The position numbers and the translations under genes are program-made. A DNA stretch of 64,000 nt, taken from contig NZ_KQ947475.1 in the NCBI RefSeq assembly GCF_001506075.1, forward strand, positions 3,582,660 to 3,646,659, read 5' to 3'. Under the pieces are notes generated by a model, which saw nothing but the letters and a program-made list of their open reading frames with translations, was not told the origin of the DNA and did not search any database. Position 1 is the stretch's first letter; each line of letters begins with the position of its first letter. Below are positions 1 to 8,400 of the stretch, one piece after another. The DNA comes from Vibrio sp. MEBiC08052 (GTDB taxonomy: Bacteria > Pseudomonadota > Gammaproteobacteria > Enterobacterales > Vibrionaceae).

Positions 1-485
1 GGCAGATGATGAGCTATCAAATTGCCCAATCTTTGGATAAGAAAGAGTGGTGTCGGGCGATCCGGGAAGAAACGACTTATTTTCTTGAGCGTTTACCCAA
101 GTTAAAAGAGCTGAAGTTTAAAGGCGGGCAACCGTTTGTTTCAGAAGAAGTAAATGTATGGCTGGGAGAGCAGGAGCAGGCGACCACGCAGGCTTCGGTG
201 GTCGGAAGCTGGCAGGAAAAACGTAAGGAAGCATTTACTTTGGCAAAAGAAGCCGGAATTGCTGTCGCTCTTTCCATGATTAATGGCGGCCTTGAAAAGG
301 CGGTCGAACCCCGGGATAAATTTTATTGGCGGATGATGTCTGCTGATTTGCTCAATGAACATGGTTTTTCAGCCATGGCCGAAGAGCAATATCAGACCTT
401 GTATCGTCAGGCGGGTTCAGCAAGTGTTTCAGAGTGGGAACCCTCACTCATGCAACGATTAGAGAAATATTCAACGTCAGAGTAA
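1..485 (+). CDS. tssA: TssA (VasJ/ImpA-type) T6SS baseplate protein, C-terminal part
   Basis: This is the C-terminal ~160 residues of a T6SS TssA protein; the reading frame is open to the left edge, so the gene is truncated by the window and the ATG at position 6 is probably internal. TssA proteins cap the growing sheath or baseplate in the cytoplasm. The call rests on the family-typical tail (helical, ending in a W-E-P-S-L..RLEK motif) and on the position directly upstream of tssM, with a 16-nt gap suggesting one operon. No N-terminal ImpA domain is visible here because it lies outside the window. Confidence 0.8.
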   Translation, partial: QMMSYQIAQSLDKKEWCRAIREETTYFLERLPKLKELKFKGGQPFVSEEVNVWLGEQEQATTQASVVGSWQEKRKEAFTLAKEAGIAVALSMINGGLEKAVEPRDKFYWRMMSADLLNEHGFSAMAEEQYQTLYRQAGSASVSEWEPSLMQRLEKYSTSE

Positions 486-501
486 GCGAAGGATATCGTC
501 C

Positions 502-3500
502 ATGTTGAAAAAGATTTTCGGGCTGCTAAAAAAATTAATGCCAAGCATGGTAGCACTGGTGCCGGCATTACTGTTAGTTAGCTTTATTTTAATTAATATT
601 GCCATTTGGTGGGCTGGTCCATGGCTCACAATTTATGACACAAAACCATTAGCGAGTATTACTGCGCGGCTTTTTGCCAGTCTGCTCGTCTTTTTGCTGG
701 CGGCCGCTGTATGGGGTTTCTGGCAGTGGCGGAAACTACAGAATTACGAAGCTGAACAACAAAAAGAAGAAATTTTCCGTCAAGACCCGATTAAACTGAT
801 GGAAGAGCGACAAGAAGTTGAGCTCAATCAGGTGATTACCAATATGCGTAAGAGTCTGAAGAATAAGCGCGATTTTCTCTACTCTTCCCCTTGGTATCTG
901 GTGCTCGGTCTGGAAAATGCCGGTAAAACCAGTCTGATTAACCGCTCCGGACAGAACTTTACCCTGTCTTCAGTGATGCGAGCTTCGGGGCAGCGCAGCG
1001 AAAATCAATATTCATTTGACTGGTGGATCGGCGACAAAGCCGTAGTGATTGACCCCGATGGTGAGTTGCTGACGCAAGGCAACCGTGATGAAGACAATGA
1101 CGGTGAGATGGAACGTCGTTTGTGGAAGCACTTTGTCGAATGGCTGGAGCGCACCCGTAGCCGTCGTCCGTTGAACGGTATTGTGCTGGCTCTGGATGTG
1201 TCGCATCTGGCGACAGCTAAAGCCTCTGAACGAAAAGCCTATGCCAGTATTCTGCGTGCCCGCCTGCGCGAGTTGATGGAAACCATGTCAATTCAGTTAC
1301 CGGTCTATATTGCACTGACCAAACTGGATCTGCTCTATGGCTTTGAACCCTTTTTCAGACACTATTCCAAAGCAGAACGAGAAGAAGCATTAGGATTTAC
1401 TTTTCAACTCAATCCGAATGATGACCAAGATGCTTGGTTAGGAGAGTTCGAAAACGATTATCTACAGTTCATGTCAACCATTAATGACATGCTGCCAAAA
1501 GCGGTTTCCGTGCCGATGGAAGCAGAAGAACGTCATGGTGTTTACAGTTTCAGCCGTCAAATTTCCGGGCTGAAAGATATTCTGACGCAGTTCTTCCGCG
1601 AAACATTGGGCAATGACCAATATTCCTTGTCTGCTGTGGTTCGCGGGGCTTACTTTACTTCGGTGTATCAGCAAGGTGTGCCGACCAATGCGTTTGATGA
1701 TGCGGCCTCGCGTCGCTATGGTTTAGACCATGCGATCAATCGTGCGCAAATCGCAAAAAATTCGACGGTCTATTTTACGTCGCAGTTATTTAGCAACATT
1801 ATCTATGCCGAGTCAGGTCTGGCATCGGACAACCGCCGGGTTGCCAAGCGCAAACGGCGTCTGATGATGTTGTCGGGCGTTACCTGCGCCATCGCATCAT
1901 TATTACTGTTTGGTGCGTGGCAACGTTATTATGCCGTCAACGTTGCCCATGCGGATGCGGTACTGACCAAAGTGAATGAGTTTAAAAATGAGTTGCCGAA
2001 GAATATTTATCAGGCATCGCAACGCGACATGCTCGACTCGCTCAATAAAATTCGGCAGGCCACACTGGAGTTTGGTTTCTTCCGGAATAAGTCGAGATAT
2101 TTTTCAGATATGGGTCTGTATCAAGGTCACACCATCGGGCCGATGGTTGAAAAGACCTACCTGAATCTGCTTGAAACCCGTTTTCTGCCGATCCTGCTCT
2201 CTGATGTGATCGTGAAAATGAATGAAGCCGACACCGAAGTTGAAAAACTGGATGCGCTGCGGGTTTATCGCATGATGACTGACAAAGAAGGGCGTTATAA
2301 AGACATCGTGCTGGATTACTTCGGTAAATACTGGCAGAAAGAGTTCCCGGCACGCCGTGCGGTTCAGGAAGAGCTGATGGGACACTTGGATTATGCGATG
2401 GATCATACTGACCTAACCACGGCGCGGAAGAATGGTGATCCGAACGCTGAGAAGATTATGGGAGCCTACGATCAGACCATCGCTAAAGTTCAGACTGCGC
2501 TCAATGCAATGCCGAACAAACAGCGTGTCTATCGTAACCTGAAGTTGAATGCACCGACGGTACTTGGCCCGTCACTGAACTTGCGTAATCTGGTGGGGCC
2601 GGTATTTGACCTCGTCTTTGATGAGCGGGTGATGAACGGCGACGGACTATATATTCCGCAAATGCTGACTAAACGTGGCTTTGAAGATTACTTCATTCCA
2701 CAGGTCGAATCGGTGTCGAAACTGGCGTTGATCGATGGCTGGGTTCTGGGACAAAACCGTTCTGCGGAGTTCAGTGAAGCGGACAAACAAGATCTGCGGG
2801 ATAAAATCCGGGGACTGTATGTGGCCGACTATACCAAGACTTGGCGTGCTGCTTTGGCAGAAGTGGATATCAAATACTTCAAAGATATCAACGATGCGGT
2901 GACCGTACTGGATAATATCACCAGTAGTGTTGAGCCGATTCAGCGTCTGTTGAGAACACTGGAAGCCAACACTAAAATGATCGCGGGTATTCCCGATGAT
3001 TCTGCGGCACAGAGCGAGCTGCTGAAATCACCGAAATACCGGGTTGCCTCGATGATTGATACCCCGTTTGCCGATCTGAACGGCATGTTGGATGCAGTCG
3101 GTGACAAGCCTGCTTATATCACCGAAGTGATGGGCGCGATTGATGAGCTGAAGCTGTATCTGAAAGGGATTCAGGCCTCTCCGGATATGGGAATGGCCGC
3201 GCTGAATGCGACCAAGGCGAGAATGAAACTGGTGAACGGTGATCCGATTTATACCCTCAGACGGGTGGCATCGGGACTACCGGCACCACTGGATCGCATC
3301 CTGACCAAACTGGCCGATGAAAGCTGGTATGTGATCAAGCAAGAAGCGGTTAAGTATCTGGAAGTGCGCTGGCATGATGACGTTTATCGCGTCTTCCGTG
3401 AAAAACTGGCAGATCGCTATCCGTTCAATCCAAACTCAAACAAAGATGCATCATTGACTGACTTTGAAGAGTTCTTTGCACCGAACGGTATCTTAGACAG

Positions 3501-4050
3501 CTTCTATCAGAACCAGTTGAAGATCTTCATTGATGAGAAAGTCGGCTTGTCTGATGCAGAAAGCGGTCAGAGTGTGGTGAAATCTGAAGTATTGGAGCAG
3601 ATTGAACGGGCACGACAAATTCAGGATGCATTCTTCAACCGTAAAGGTGTACTGGATGTGAGCTTCTCGATTGAGCCGATTCGCCTGACGGGCAACAAAC
3701 GTCGCAGTGTACTGAATGTTGACGGGCAGTTCTTGTCATACAGTCATGGTTCAAGAGAAAACGTCGAACTGATTTGGCCGAATACGCTGCGTGATTCTGC
3801 GATTTCTAAGATTACGCTGATCCCGACTAAGTCGAATCTGTCGCCACGGAGTATTATTATTCAGGGACCATGGGCATTCTTCCGCTTACTTGATGCGGGT
3901 GACGTACTGGCTGCAAGTACCACCTCGGTTGACTATAAGTTTACGGTTGATGGCGGTGACATGGTGTATCGCATTAACTCTGAAGCCGATGTAAATCCGT
4001 TTACCCAGCGTTTGTTTAAATCGTTCAAACTCTCAGGTAATCTATATTAA
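502..4050 (+). CDS. tssM: TssM (VasK/IcmF) T6SS inner-membrane ATPase-like protein
   Basis: This 1182-residue protein has the length and layout of TssM, part of the TssJLM membrane complex that anchors the T6SS. Two membrane segments lie at about residues 15-38 and 55-75. A cytoplasmic NTPase-like domain with a Walker A motif (GLENAGKTS, about residue 136) follows. A third membrane segment lies at about 454-476, and then a long periplasmic IcmF/DUF1215-type region runs to the C-terminus. The start ATG at 502 gives the usual double N-terminal hairpin. It is co-directional with tssA upstream and a VasL-like gene downstream. A stable intercistronic hairpin follows its stop codon. Confidence 0.95.
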   Translation: MLKKIFGLLKKLMPSMVALVPALLLVSFILINIAIWWAGPWLTIYDTKPLASITARLFASLLVFLLAAAVWGFWQWRKLQNYEAEQQKEEIFRQDPIKLMEERQEVELNQVITNMRKSLKNKRDFLYSSPWYLVLGLENAGKTSLINRSGQNFTLSSVMRASGQRSENQYSFDWWIGDKAVVIDPDGELLTQGNRDEDNDGEMERRLWKHFVEWLERTRSRRPLNGIVLALDVSHLATAKASERKAYASILRARLRELMETMSIQLPVYIALTKLDLLYGFEPFFRHYSKAEREEALGFTFQLNPNDDQDAWLGEFENDYLQFMSTINDMLPKAVSVPMEAEERHGVYSFSRQISGLKDILTQFFRETLGNDQYSLSAVVRGAYFTSVYQQGVPTNAFDDAASRRYGLDHAINRAQIAKNSTVYFTSQLFSNIIYAESGLASDNRRVAKRKRRLMMLSGVTCAIASLLLFGAWQRYYAVNVAHADAVLTKVNEFKNELPKNIYQASQRDMLDSLNKIRQATLEFGFFRNKSRYFSDMGLYQGHTIGPMVEKTYLNLLETRFLPILLSDVIVKMNEADTEVEKLDALRVYRMMTDKEGRYKDIVLDYFGKYWQKEFPARRAVQEELMGHLDYAMDHTDLTTARKNGDPNAEKIMGAYDQTIAKVQTALNAMPNKQRVYRNLKLNAPTVLGPSLNLRNLVGPVFDLVFDERVMNGDGLYIPQMLTKRGFEDYFIPQVESVSKLALIDGWVLGQNRSAEFSEADKQDLRDKIRGLYVADYTKTWRAALAEVDIKYFKDINDAVTVLDNITSSVEPIQRLLRTLEANTKMIAGIPDDSAAQSELLKSPKYRVASMIDTPFADLNGMLDAVGDKPAYITEVMGAIDELKLYLKGIQASPDMGMAALNATKARMKLVNGDPIYTLRRVASGLPAPLDRILTKLADESWYVIKQEAVKYLEVRWHDDVYRVFREKLADRYPFNPNSNKDASLTDFEEFFAPNGILDSFYQNQLKIFIDEKVGLSDAESGQSVVKSEVLEQIERARQIQDAFFNRKGVLDVSFSIEPIRLTGNKRRSVLNVDGQFLSYSHGSRENVELIWPNTLRDSAISKITLIPTKSNLSPRSIIIQGPWAFFRLLDAGDVLAASTTSVDYKFTVDGGDMVYRINSEADVNPFTQRLFKSFKLSGNLY

Positions 4051-4065
4051 TACTCAACAAATTGC

Positions 4066-4085
4066 GGAGTGCCTTCGGGCACTCC
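4066..4085 (+). promoter_or_regulatory. Intercistronic UUCG-tetraloop hairpin after tssM
   Basis: A perfect 8-bp stem (GGAGTGCC / GGCACTCC) closes a TTCG tetraloop with a C-G closing pair, one of the most stable RNA loops. There is no T-run after it, so it does not look like an efficient intrinsic terminator. It more likely protects or processes the tssM mRNA end or sets the ratio of tssM to the next gene. Confidence 0.6.
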
Positions 4086-4112
4086 CTGCATTGATTAGGG
4101 CAATTTAACGCC

Positions 4113-4823
4113 ATGTCCCCACGACTATTGATTGAAAACACACCTTTCATACTGACAGCAGAACAAGAAGAACTCCACAATCACGCCCTGTATCAGGCGG
4201 TTAAAAAAGAGATCTATCGTGAGCGTTCTCCCTTTGCGGGCGGCACCGATTGGGAACTGGTCAAACAGAACAGCGAACAGTTGGCGCAGGTCACCGGGCT
4301 TGATCTGGCGATGAGTGTCTATTACAGCATTGCTTGTCTCAAGCTGGATGGATTGCGGGGATATACCAATGGGCTGGAGCTGATGTATGGCTGTCTGGTG
4401 AGCCTGAAAGAGGAGATCAAAGAGAGCGATAAGTATATCGAGCGTTTATTCCATTGGGCCAATGCACAAGCATTGATTGAACTGCAAAACCTCCGCGCCA
4501 GTTATGAAATGCTGCGTGAGCTTTACCGTTGTGAACAGTTGTATGATCGCATCAGCTACTTACTCCAAGCGGAAAGACCGGGTGTGAAAGCTGATTTTGA
4601 GTCGATTGGGTATCTGATTTTTGAACAGATTGATCGACTGGAAACCTGTTATCAGGTCGCTTTAAAGCGGCGTGAGTTCACCGAAAGCGGTCGCCCGGCA
4701 GCGGTAGTCAAGGTCACCCAACCGGGCACGCGCTGGTGGAAGCTGATGTTGATGTTTGTGTTGGGCGGCGCGATTGCCGGCAGTGGTGTGTACTGGTGGT
4801 TATTGCAGACACTTGGCAGTTGA
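4113..4823 (+). CDS. vasL: VasL-like T6SS accessory protein (ImpA-type N-terminal domain, C-terminal membrane anchor)
   Basis: This 236-residue protein directly follows tssM in the T6SS operon, the position of vasL in V. cholerae. The N-terminal ~120 residues resemble the ImpA_N domain found in TssA-like proteins (helical, with a G-T-D-W motif and a conserved Y.S..C.K..GL.G motif). A single membrane segment near residues 208-228 ends the protein, leaving only a few residues beyond it. I recall VasL as clearly longer, so this looks like a short or trimmed version. Its role is not established. By position it is probably a membrane-anchored TssA-like component. Confidence 0.65.
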   Translation: MSPRLLIENTPFILTAEQEELHNHALYQAVKKEIYRERSPFAGGTDWELVKQNSEQLAQVTGLDLAMSVYYSIACLKLDGLRGYTNGLELMYGCLVSLKEEIKESDKYIERLFHWANAQALIELQNLRASYEMLRELYRCEQLYDRISYLLQAERPGVKADFESIGYLIFEQIDRLETCYQVALKRREFTESGRPAAVVKVTQPGTRWWKLMLMFVLGGAIAGSGVYWWLLQTLGS

Positions 4824-4856
4824 ATGACTTTTTAACGGTATAGGTTAGAATGATTG

Positions 4857-4886
4857 AAAGCCCCTGATGAAAGGGGCTTTTTTCGT
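4857..4886 (+). terminator. Rho-independent terminator of the T6SS operon
   Basis: An 8-bp perfect stem (AAAGCCCC / GGGGCTTT) with an 8-nt loop runs directly into a T-rich tract. It lies 34 nt after the vasL-like stop and marks the right end of the T6SS transcript. Confidence 0.9.
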
Positions 4887-4950
4887 TTTACAGTGTAAAT
4901 AGTGGGGATTTGTTGTATTGCTGTTGGTTGTTGTAGTCTCCGGCGTTGCA

Positions 4951-5200
4951 GTTTGACGCACAATCAGCGTCAGTGATTTCAGAGACATTGGTGCCCAGTG
5001 CGCCAGTTACTCTTGCAGAGATGCAAGCATAACCAGAAAATCTTTTTGTTTGGTTTGGTCACGCGTTGTTCAGAACCAGCTTTTACGGGCGTCCTGCCCG
5101 GAAAAGCCTAATCATTCATCCGTGAATGGTTTTCTTCGGTGGGTGGTTGATTTGAGTGTGGTGAAACACTGAATCAACGAAGCTTAATTGATCGATGTAC
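4951..5200 (+). repeat. Multi-hairpin dispersed repeat, copy A
   Basis: This stretch is closely similar to the repeat at 20741-21084 over at least 200 nt, starting at the shared motif GTTTGACGCACAA. It holds three successive hairpins: GTTACTCTTGC (5006-5016) with GCAAGCATAAC (5023-5033), GCTTTTACGGGC (5079-5090) with GCCCGGAAAAGC (5096-5107), and AATCATTCA (5110-5118) with TGAATGGTT (5123-5131, one G-T wobble). Similarity fades after about 5200, so the 3' part is diverged or missing. No coding potential is seen. It lies between the T6SS operon and the 5467-6587 gene group. Confidence 0.8.
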
Positions 5201-5466
5201 TCATGAAATGTCATTGTATATCAACAAATCAGCACATCACCTCTTTTACTGACTGTTAAAACGTTGCTGTTTCTTGCAAACCCTACCTATATCAAAGAAT
5301 GTCATGTTTGTGTCAATTATTTCTGGATGTTTTCCGTAACTTATTCAATTCTATGTACGGTGTCTGAGTGCTTATAGGTGAACCAATGGAGCTTATCTGA
5401 GAAGGGGACGACAGCAAGTTATACGGCAGGTGCTTTTTAATAATTGTTATACCTACAGGAGGATTT

Positions 5467-5844
5467 ATGCTTAGTAAAACTGAAAAGAAGGTAAGGAAAA
5501 TACTTATCAAAGTGGCTAGAGGATTATTAGATACTTATCACTTTCGAAAAATTACTTACAAAGAACTTTGGTTGACACAATATCCCAAGGAAACATGGGG
5601 GCAAGGACATACTCCGGAAGTCGTTGAATGGATTGTTAATATATCAAATGCTGATACAGATAACGGGTTACCGCCACTAAATGCTCTCGTTGTGCGTAAA
5701 GATACATCTGAACCGGGTAAAGACTGGAAATCTTGGCATAAAAGTGTAGGGAGTCCGTTTGAGTCTCAAGCACATGCACAGGCAGCTTGTTGGGCATATT
5801 GGCCGAGTATGCATGTAGTCGAAACATTCTATAGGAAGCGCTAG
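5467..5844 (+). CDS. Hypothetical protein (125 aa), AT-rich small gene group
   Basis: A good Shine-Dalgarno (AGGAGG, spacing about 5) precedes the ATG. The protein is basic at the N-terminus, with a short K-I-T-Y-K-E-L stretch that could belong to a winged helix, then a central L-P-P-L-N-A-L-V-V motif and a Trp-rich C-terminal part. I recall similar L..L.ALVV motifs in uncharacterised proteins of defence-type islands, but no function can be assigned. Base composition is clearly more AT-rich than the neighbouring T6SS genes, which suggests transfer. It is the first of three co-directional small genes. Confidence 0.65.
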   Translation: MLSKTEKKVRKILIKVARGLLDTYHFRKITYKELWLTQYPKETWGQGHTPEVVEWIVNISNADTDNGLPPLNALVVRKDTSEPGKDWKSWHKSVGSPFESQAHAQAACWAYWPSMHVVETFYRKR

Positions 5845-5927
5845 TAAAGGTATAACAAGGTGCTGAAGCAGATGTATTTGGTACTACTTATTTTGGTGTT
5901 AGGTTTACGGTAAAAACAGGAGTGTAT

Positions 5928-6146
5928 ATGCCAGCAGTTAGAAATATTGTAAGGGACTTTCGTGTAGAAGAAGCAAGGGCAGAAAGGAAGTGCCATGCGA
6001 ATTCCTCGCACAAGATTCTCGCAGGAGAAAAGCACTTTGCATACGATGATTTAGGTAGAATTAATATATGTAAAAAGTGCGCGGATAGCGTACTTAAAGT
6101 TGCATCGGATCATATAGAAAAGGTTAGGATTGAGTTGTCTAGATAA
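5928..6146 (+). CDS. Small Cys-containing hypothetical protein (72 aa)
   Basis: The start is set at the ATG at 5928 because the GTG at 5922 lies inside the AGGAG Shine-Dalgarno sequence (5918-5922). The protein has one cysteine in the N-terminal half (KCH) followed by a C-x-x-C in the C-terminal half (ICKKCA) with histidines between them, so a small zinc-binding fold is possible. It is highly charged, AT-rich in coding sequence and co-directional with the genes on both sides. I do not recognise the family. Confidence 0.6.
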   Translation: MPAVRNIVRDFRVEEARAERKCHANSSHKILAGEKHFAYDDLGRINICKKCADSVLKVASDHIEKVRIELSR

Positions 6147-6167
6147 TGTAATACATAGGGTTTTCAA

Positions 6168-6587
6168 ATGAGAAAAATATGCGGTATTGAGTTAAAAGGG
6201 CATGAAGCAATACTCACTGTGTTAGAAAAGCAAAACGATGATAGTTTTGCAGTCAAAGCAATTGATAAAAAGAAAATTGCATTGAAAGACAGTGAGAACA
6301 GAGAATGTATCAAAGAGTTTAAAAAAGAAATAAATGATTTTTTTGATACTAACGACATAAGCAAAGTTTGTATTAAAAAACGCAGTAAAAAAGGAGATTT
6401 TGCCGGAGGCGCTGATACTTTTAAAATGGAAGCGATAATTCAAGATTCAGATGTCGAGGATGTAATATTAATCTCTCCTCAAGCGATTTCTTTGTATCAA
6501 AAAAAGAACGACGCAGATGTGCCTTGTGAGCTCAATAAGTATCAACACGACGCATATTTAACAGCTTTAACTGGTGCCAAAAAGTAA
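6168..6587 (+). CDS. DUF3010 family protein
   Basis: The 139-residue protein carries the features I associate with DUF3010. It begins with C-G-I-E-L-K-G near residue 4, has a central I-K-K-R-S-K-K-G-D-F-A-G-G-A motif followed by F-K-M-E-A-I-I-Q (about residues 69-92), and ends with a Q-x-x-A-x-x-A region. The initial GIELKG strand followed by a strand-turn-strand pattern recalls RNase H/RuvC-like folds, but this is inference and no function is established for the family. It is the last gene of the AT-rich trio and is followed by a degraded repeat copy and an insertion sequence. Confidence 0.75.
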   Translation: MRKICGIELKGHEAILTVLEKQNDDSFAVKAIDKKKIALKDSENRECIKEFKKEINDFFDTNDISKVCIKKRSKKGDFAGGADTFKMEAIIQDSDVEDVILISPQAISLYQKKNDADVPCELNKYQHDAYLTALTGAKK

Positions 6588-6639
6588 AACCTTACAAAAA
6601 TGAGTATAGCGTCGATAGTTAATTTTTTTCGCCATATTC

Positions 6640-6726
6640 GCATCCAAATCCCAACTTGATCGATGCTCTCAGGGTAAAATTCATGGATGAATTTTAAGCT
6701 TTTCGTGAGCAGGAGAGAATAAAAGC
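6640..6726 (+). repeat. Multi-hairpin dispersed repeat, partial copy D (3' half)
   Basis: This piece matches the 3' half of the repeat at 20741-21084: the motif ACTTGATCGATGCTCTCAGG, then a hairpin with perfect 9-bp arms AAAATTCAT (6676-6684) and ATGAATTTT (6687-6695), then GAGCAGGAG.GAATAAAA. The equivalent hairpin in copy C has a different sequence but is equally well paired. It lies between the DUF3010 gene and the IS1111-type element. Confidence 0.7.
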
Positions 6727-6856
6727 GACCCTGATTACGCGCACCGAACTCAAAAAAGATGCTTTTGGTTACTTTAATAATATGGTCCGCCCAACCTCAC
6801 TCCCAAGCAACATCTATGACTATGCTTGAGAGTAACCCTGACAACTGAGGTGTACC

Positions 6857-7885
6857 ATGATGAGTAATATACATATTCTCGGCATCGATCTAGGCAAACG
6901 CACATTCCATTGTGTCGGACATGACCGACATGGACATGAAGTGCTTCGTAAAAAATTAAATCGTGCAAAATTGCTGCTATTTTTATCTGATTTACCGACA
7001 ACAACAATTGCATTTGAATCCTGTGGTGGCGCTCACTGGTTGGCTCGAAAATGTAAAAGCTATGGGCATGAAGTAAAACTCATCCCGCCTCAGTATGTAA
7101 AACCCTATATCAAATCAAATAAAAATGATTACATTGATGCATCGGCGATTGCTGAAGCGGCCTCCCGTCCCTCAATGCGTTTTGTCGCAATAAAATCGGA
7201 AAATGCTCAGGTGATAAGTGTCATTCTCCGAGCCAGAGATGCTTACCTCAAAGAGCGTACAGCGACGATGCTCAGGATAGGCGCGATTCTTGTTGAATTT
7301 GGACTCAGTCTTCCTAAAGGTCACGCAACTATGAAAAAGTTATTTCAATGGCTGGCTGAGCAACATGAATCCCTCCCTCATTTATTGATTCTTGAACTGA
7401 AAGAGCTTCATGAACATTACCTGTATTTGAGTGAGCGTATTCAAAGGCAAGAGACAAAGTTAATTCAGATGACGGCTGAAAATGAAGTTGGCGAGTTACT
7501 GATGACCATACCGGGAATTGCTCATATCACAGCAAGCACTTGTCTGGCGGCGATAGCCTCTCCGAGTCATTTTAAGTGTGGTCGGGATATGGCAGCGTGG
7601 ATAGGACTTGTTCCGCGACAATATTCAACTGGTGGGAAAAACACGCTCTTAGGGATTAGTAAACGAGGGAACAAACGGCTCAGAACACTGTTTATTCATT
7701 GTGCCCGCTCAATTTTGTCCAAACCGGAAACGACGGGGAAATGCTTTGAATCATGGCTCACGAAACTGAGAGCGACCAAACCTTTTAATGTTGTGATAGT
7801 CGCACTGGCAAACAAACTGGCGAGGATCGCGTGGGCGGTGATGAATACACATCAAGCGTTCAACGCCAGGATGCTTGTTTCTTAA
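6857..7885 (+). CDS. IS110/IS1111-type DEDD transposase
   Basis: This 342-residue transposase has an N-terminal RuvC-like DEDD domain. The expected acidic residues are visible at about D11 (GIDLGK), E54 (FESCGG), D91 and D94 (NDYIDA). The C-terminal Transposase_20 region includes the P-G-I-A-H-I-T-A-S helix-hairpin-helix-like motif near 219-227 (candidate catalytic serine S227) and the N-K-L-A-R-I-A-W signature near the end. A GAGGTG ribosome site at 6847-6852 supports the ATG at 6857. Enzymes of this type cut and rejoin DNA guided by a structured RNA from the element's non-coding end. The gene is full length. Confidence 0.93.
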   Translation: MMSNIHILGIDLGKRTFHCVGHDRHGHEVLRKKLNRAKLLLFLSDLPTTTIAFESCGGAHWLARKCKSYGHEVKLIPPQYVKPYIKSNKNDYIDASAIAEAASRPSMRFVAIKSENAQVISVILRARDAYLKERTATMLRIGAILVEFGLSLPKGHATMKKLFQWLAEQHESLPHLLILELKELHEHYLYLSERIQRQETKLIQMTAENEVGELLMTIPGIAHITASTCLAAIASPSHFKCGRDMAAWIGLVPRQYSTGGKNTLLGISKRGNKRLRTLFIHCARSILSKPETTGKCFESWLTKLRATKPFNVVIVALANKLARIAWAVMNTHQAFNARMLVS

Positions 7886-8110
7886 TCAACTCAATAACGA
7901 ACCAAATTTGCAATGATAATGATGACGACAACGGTCAATCGGCCAGATAGAAAACCTGACGATGTCAATAGCACTTAGCATGCTTATCCTTTTGTAAGGA
8001 TTATCTGGCGCAGATATCATCGTGGAGCTGGAATGCGGGAGCATCCAAGAGAGACTCCGAATACATTAGCGCAAACCATCCCCGTTAAAATTATAGTTGC
8101 AAAAACGGGG
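7886..8110 (+). ncRNA. Candidate guide (seek/bridge) RNA region of the IS1111-type element
   Basis: The 220-nt non-coding end contains nested complementary segments expected of a structured RNA: CCAGATA (7943-7949) with TATCTGG (8002-8008), a hairpin ATCCTT (7986-7991) / AAGGAT (7996-8001) with a TTGT loop, and CCCCGTT (8080-8086) with AACGGGG (8104-8110). For the IS1111 group the guide RNA is known to come from the downstream non-coding end. The exact RNA ends and guide segments cannot be read from one copy. Confidence 0.55.
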
Positions 8111-8360
8111 CGGACCATACATTGACATCTATCAAAAGTAACTGGGGCGCAGTCGGAGATGCAAATGAGATCGAAGAAAGTCATTGCGTCCCAAACCACA
8201 ACCTAATGATAATAAGCAGAATTTACCCCGTCTTCCCTGTTATTCCCATTCCAAAAATAACCACTCCCCATCAAAACCCCAAATTTAAACATGTTTTATA
8301 AATCCATTTGAGTATAATTATTGATTCGTATGAAAATAAATTTATCAGTAAGCATCCATC

Positions 8361-8400
8361 GATAAAACAATCACGGCTCAGTCAACAACGTCAATGAACT
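8361..8400 (+). repeat. Multi-hairpin dispersed repeat, partial copy E (right terminus)
   Basis: The 40 nt matching CGGCTCAGT.AACAACGTCAATGAAC correspond to the extreme right end of the repeat at 20741-21084 (its last ~40 nt) with only a few differences. The match stops almost exactly where the toxin operon starts, just as the ars promoter follows the same end at 21084. The ATG in this segment (8394) is also the first ATG of the 76-residue reading frame. Confidence 0.65.

Larger units (their letters stand above)
6774..8122 (+). mobile_element. IS1111-group (IS110 family) insertion sequence
   Basis: A DEDD transposase gene (6857-7885) is enclosed by a perfect 12-bp inverted repeat, TATGGTCCGCCC at 6781-6792 and GGGCGGACCATA at 8108-8119. 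In the IS1111 group such repeats are subterminal, typically set in by 7 bp on the left and 3 bp on the right, which gives the boundaries stated (from recall, not proven here). The long non-coding end lies downstream of the transposase, also typical of this group. No target duplication is expected or seen. The element appears complete and potentially active. Confidence 0.85.

Noticed and set aside
5847-5903. Integron attC-like sequence after the 125-residue gene (TATAACAAGGTGCTGAAGC ... GTTAGGT)
   Set aside because: The outer motifs resemble the ends of Vibrio attC sites and the spacing to the two genes is cassette-like, but the inner arms are not complementary, the next gene is not followed by a similar site, and no integrase is present. 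It is too weak to call.
8145-8220. Imperfect inverted repeat TGGGGCGCAGT ... ATTGCGTCCCA to the right of the insertion sequence
   Set aside because: Could be an attC-like or target hairpin, but several mismatches and missing core motifs make it indistinguishable from chance.
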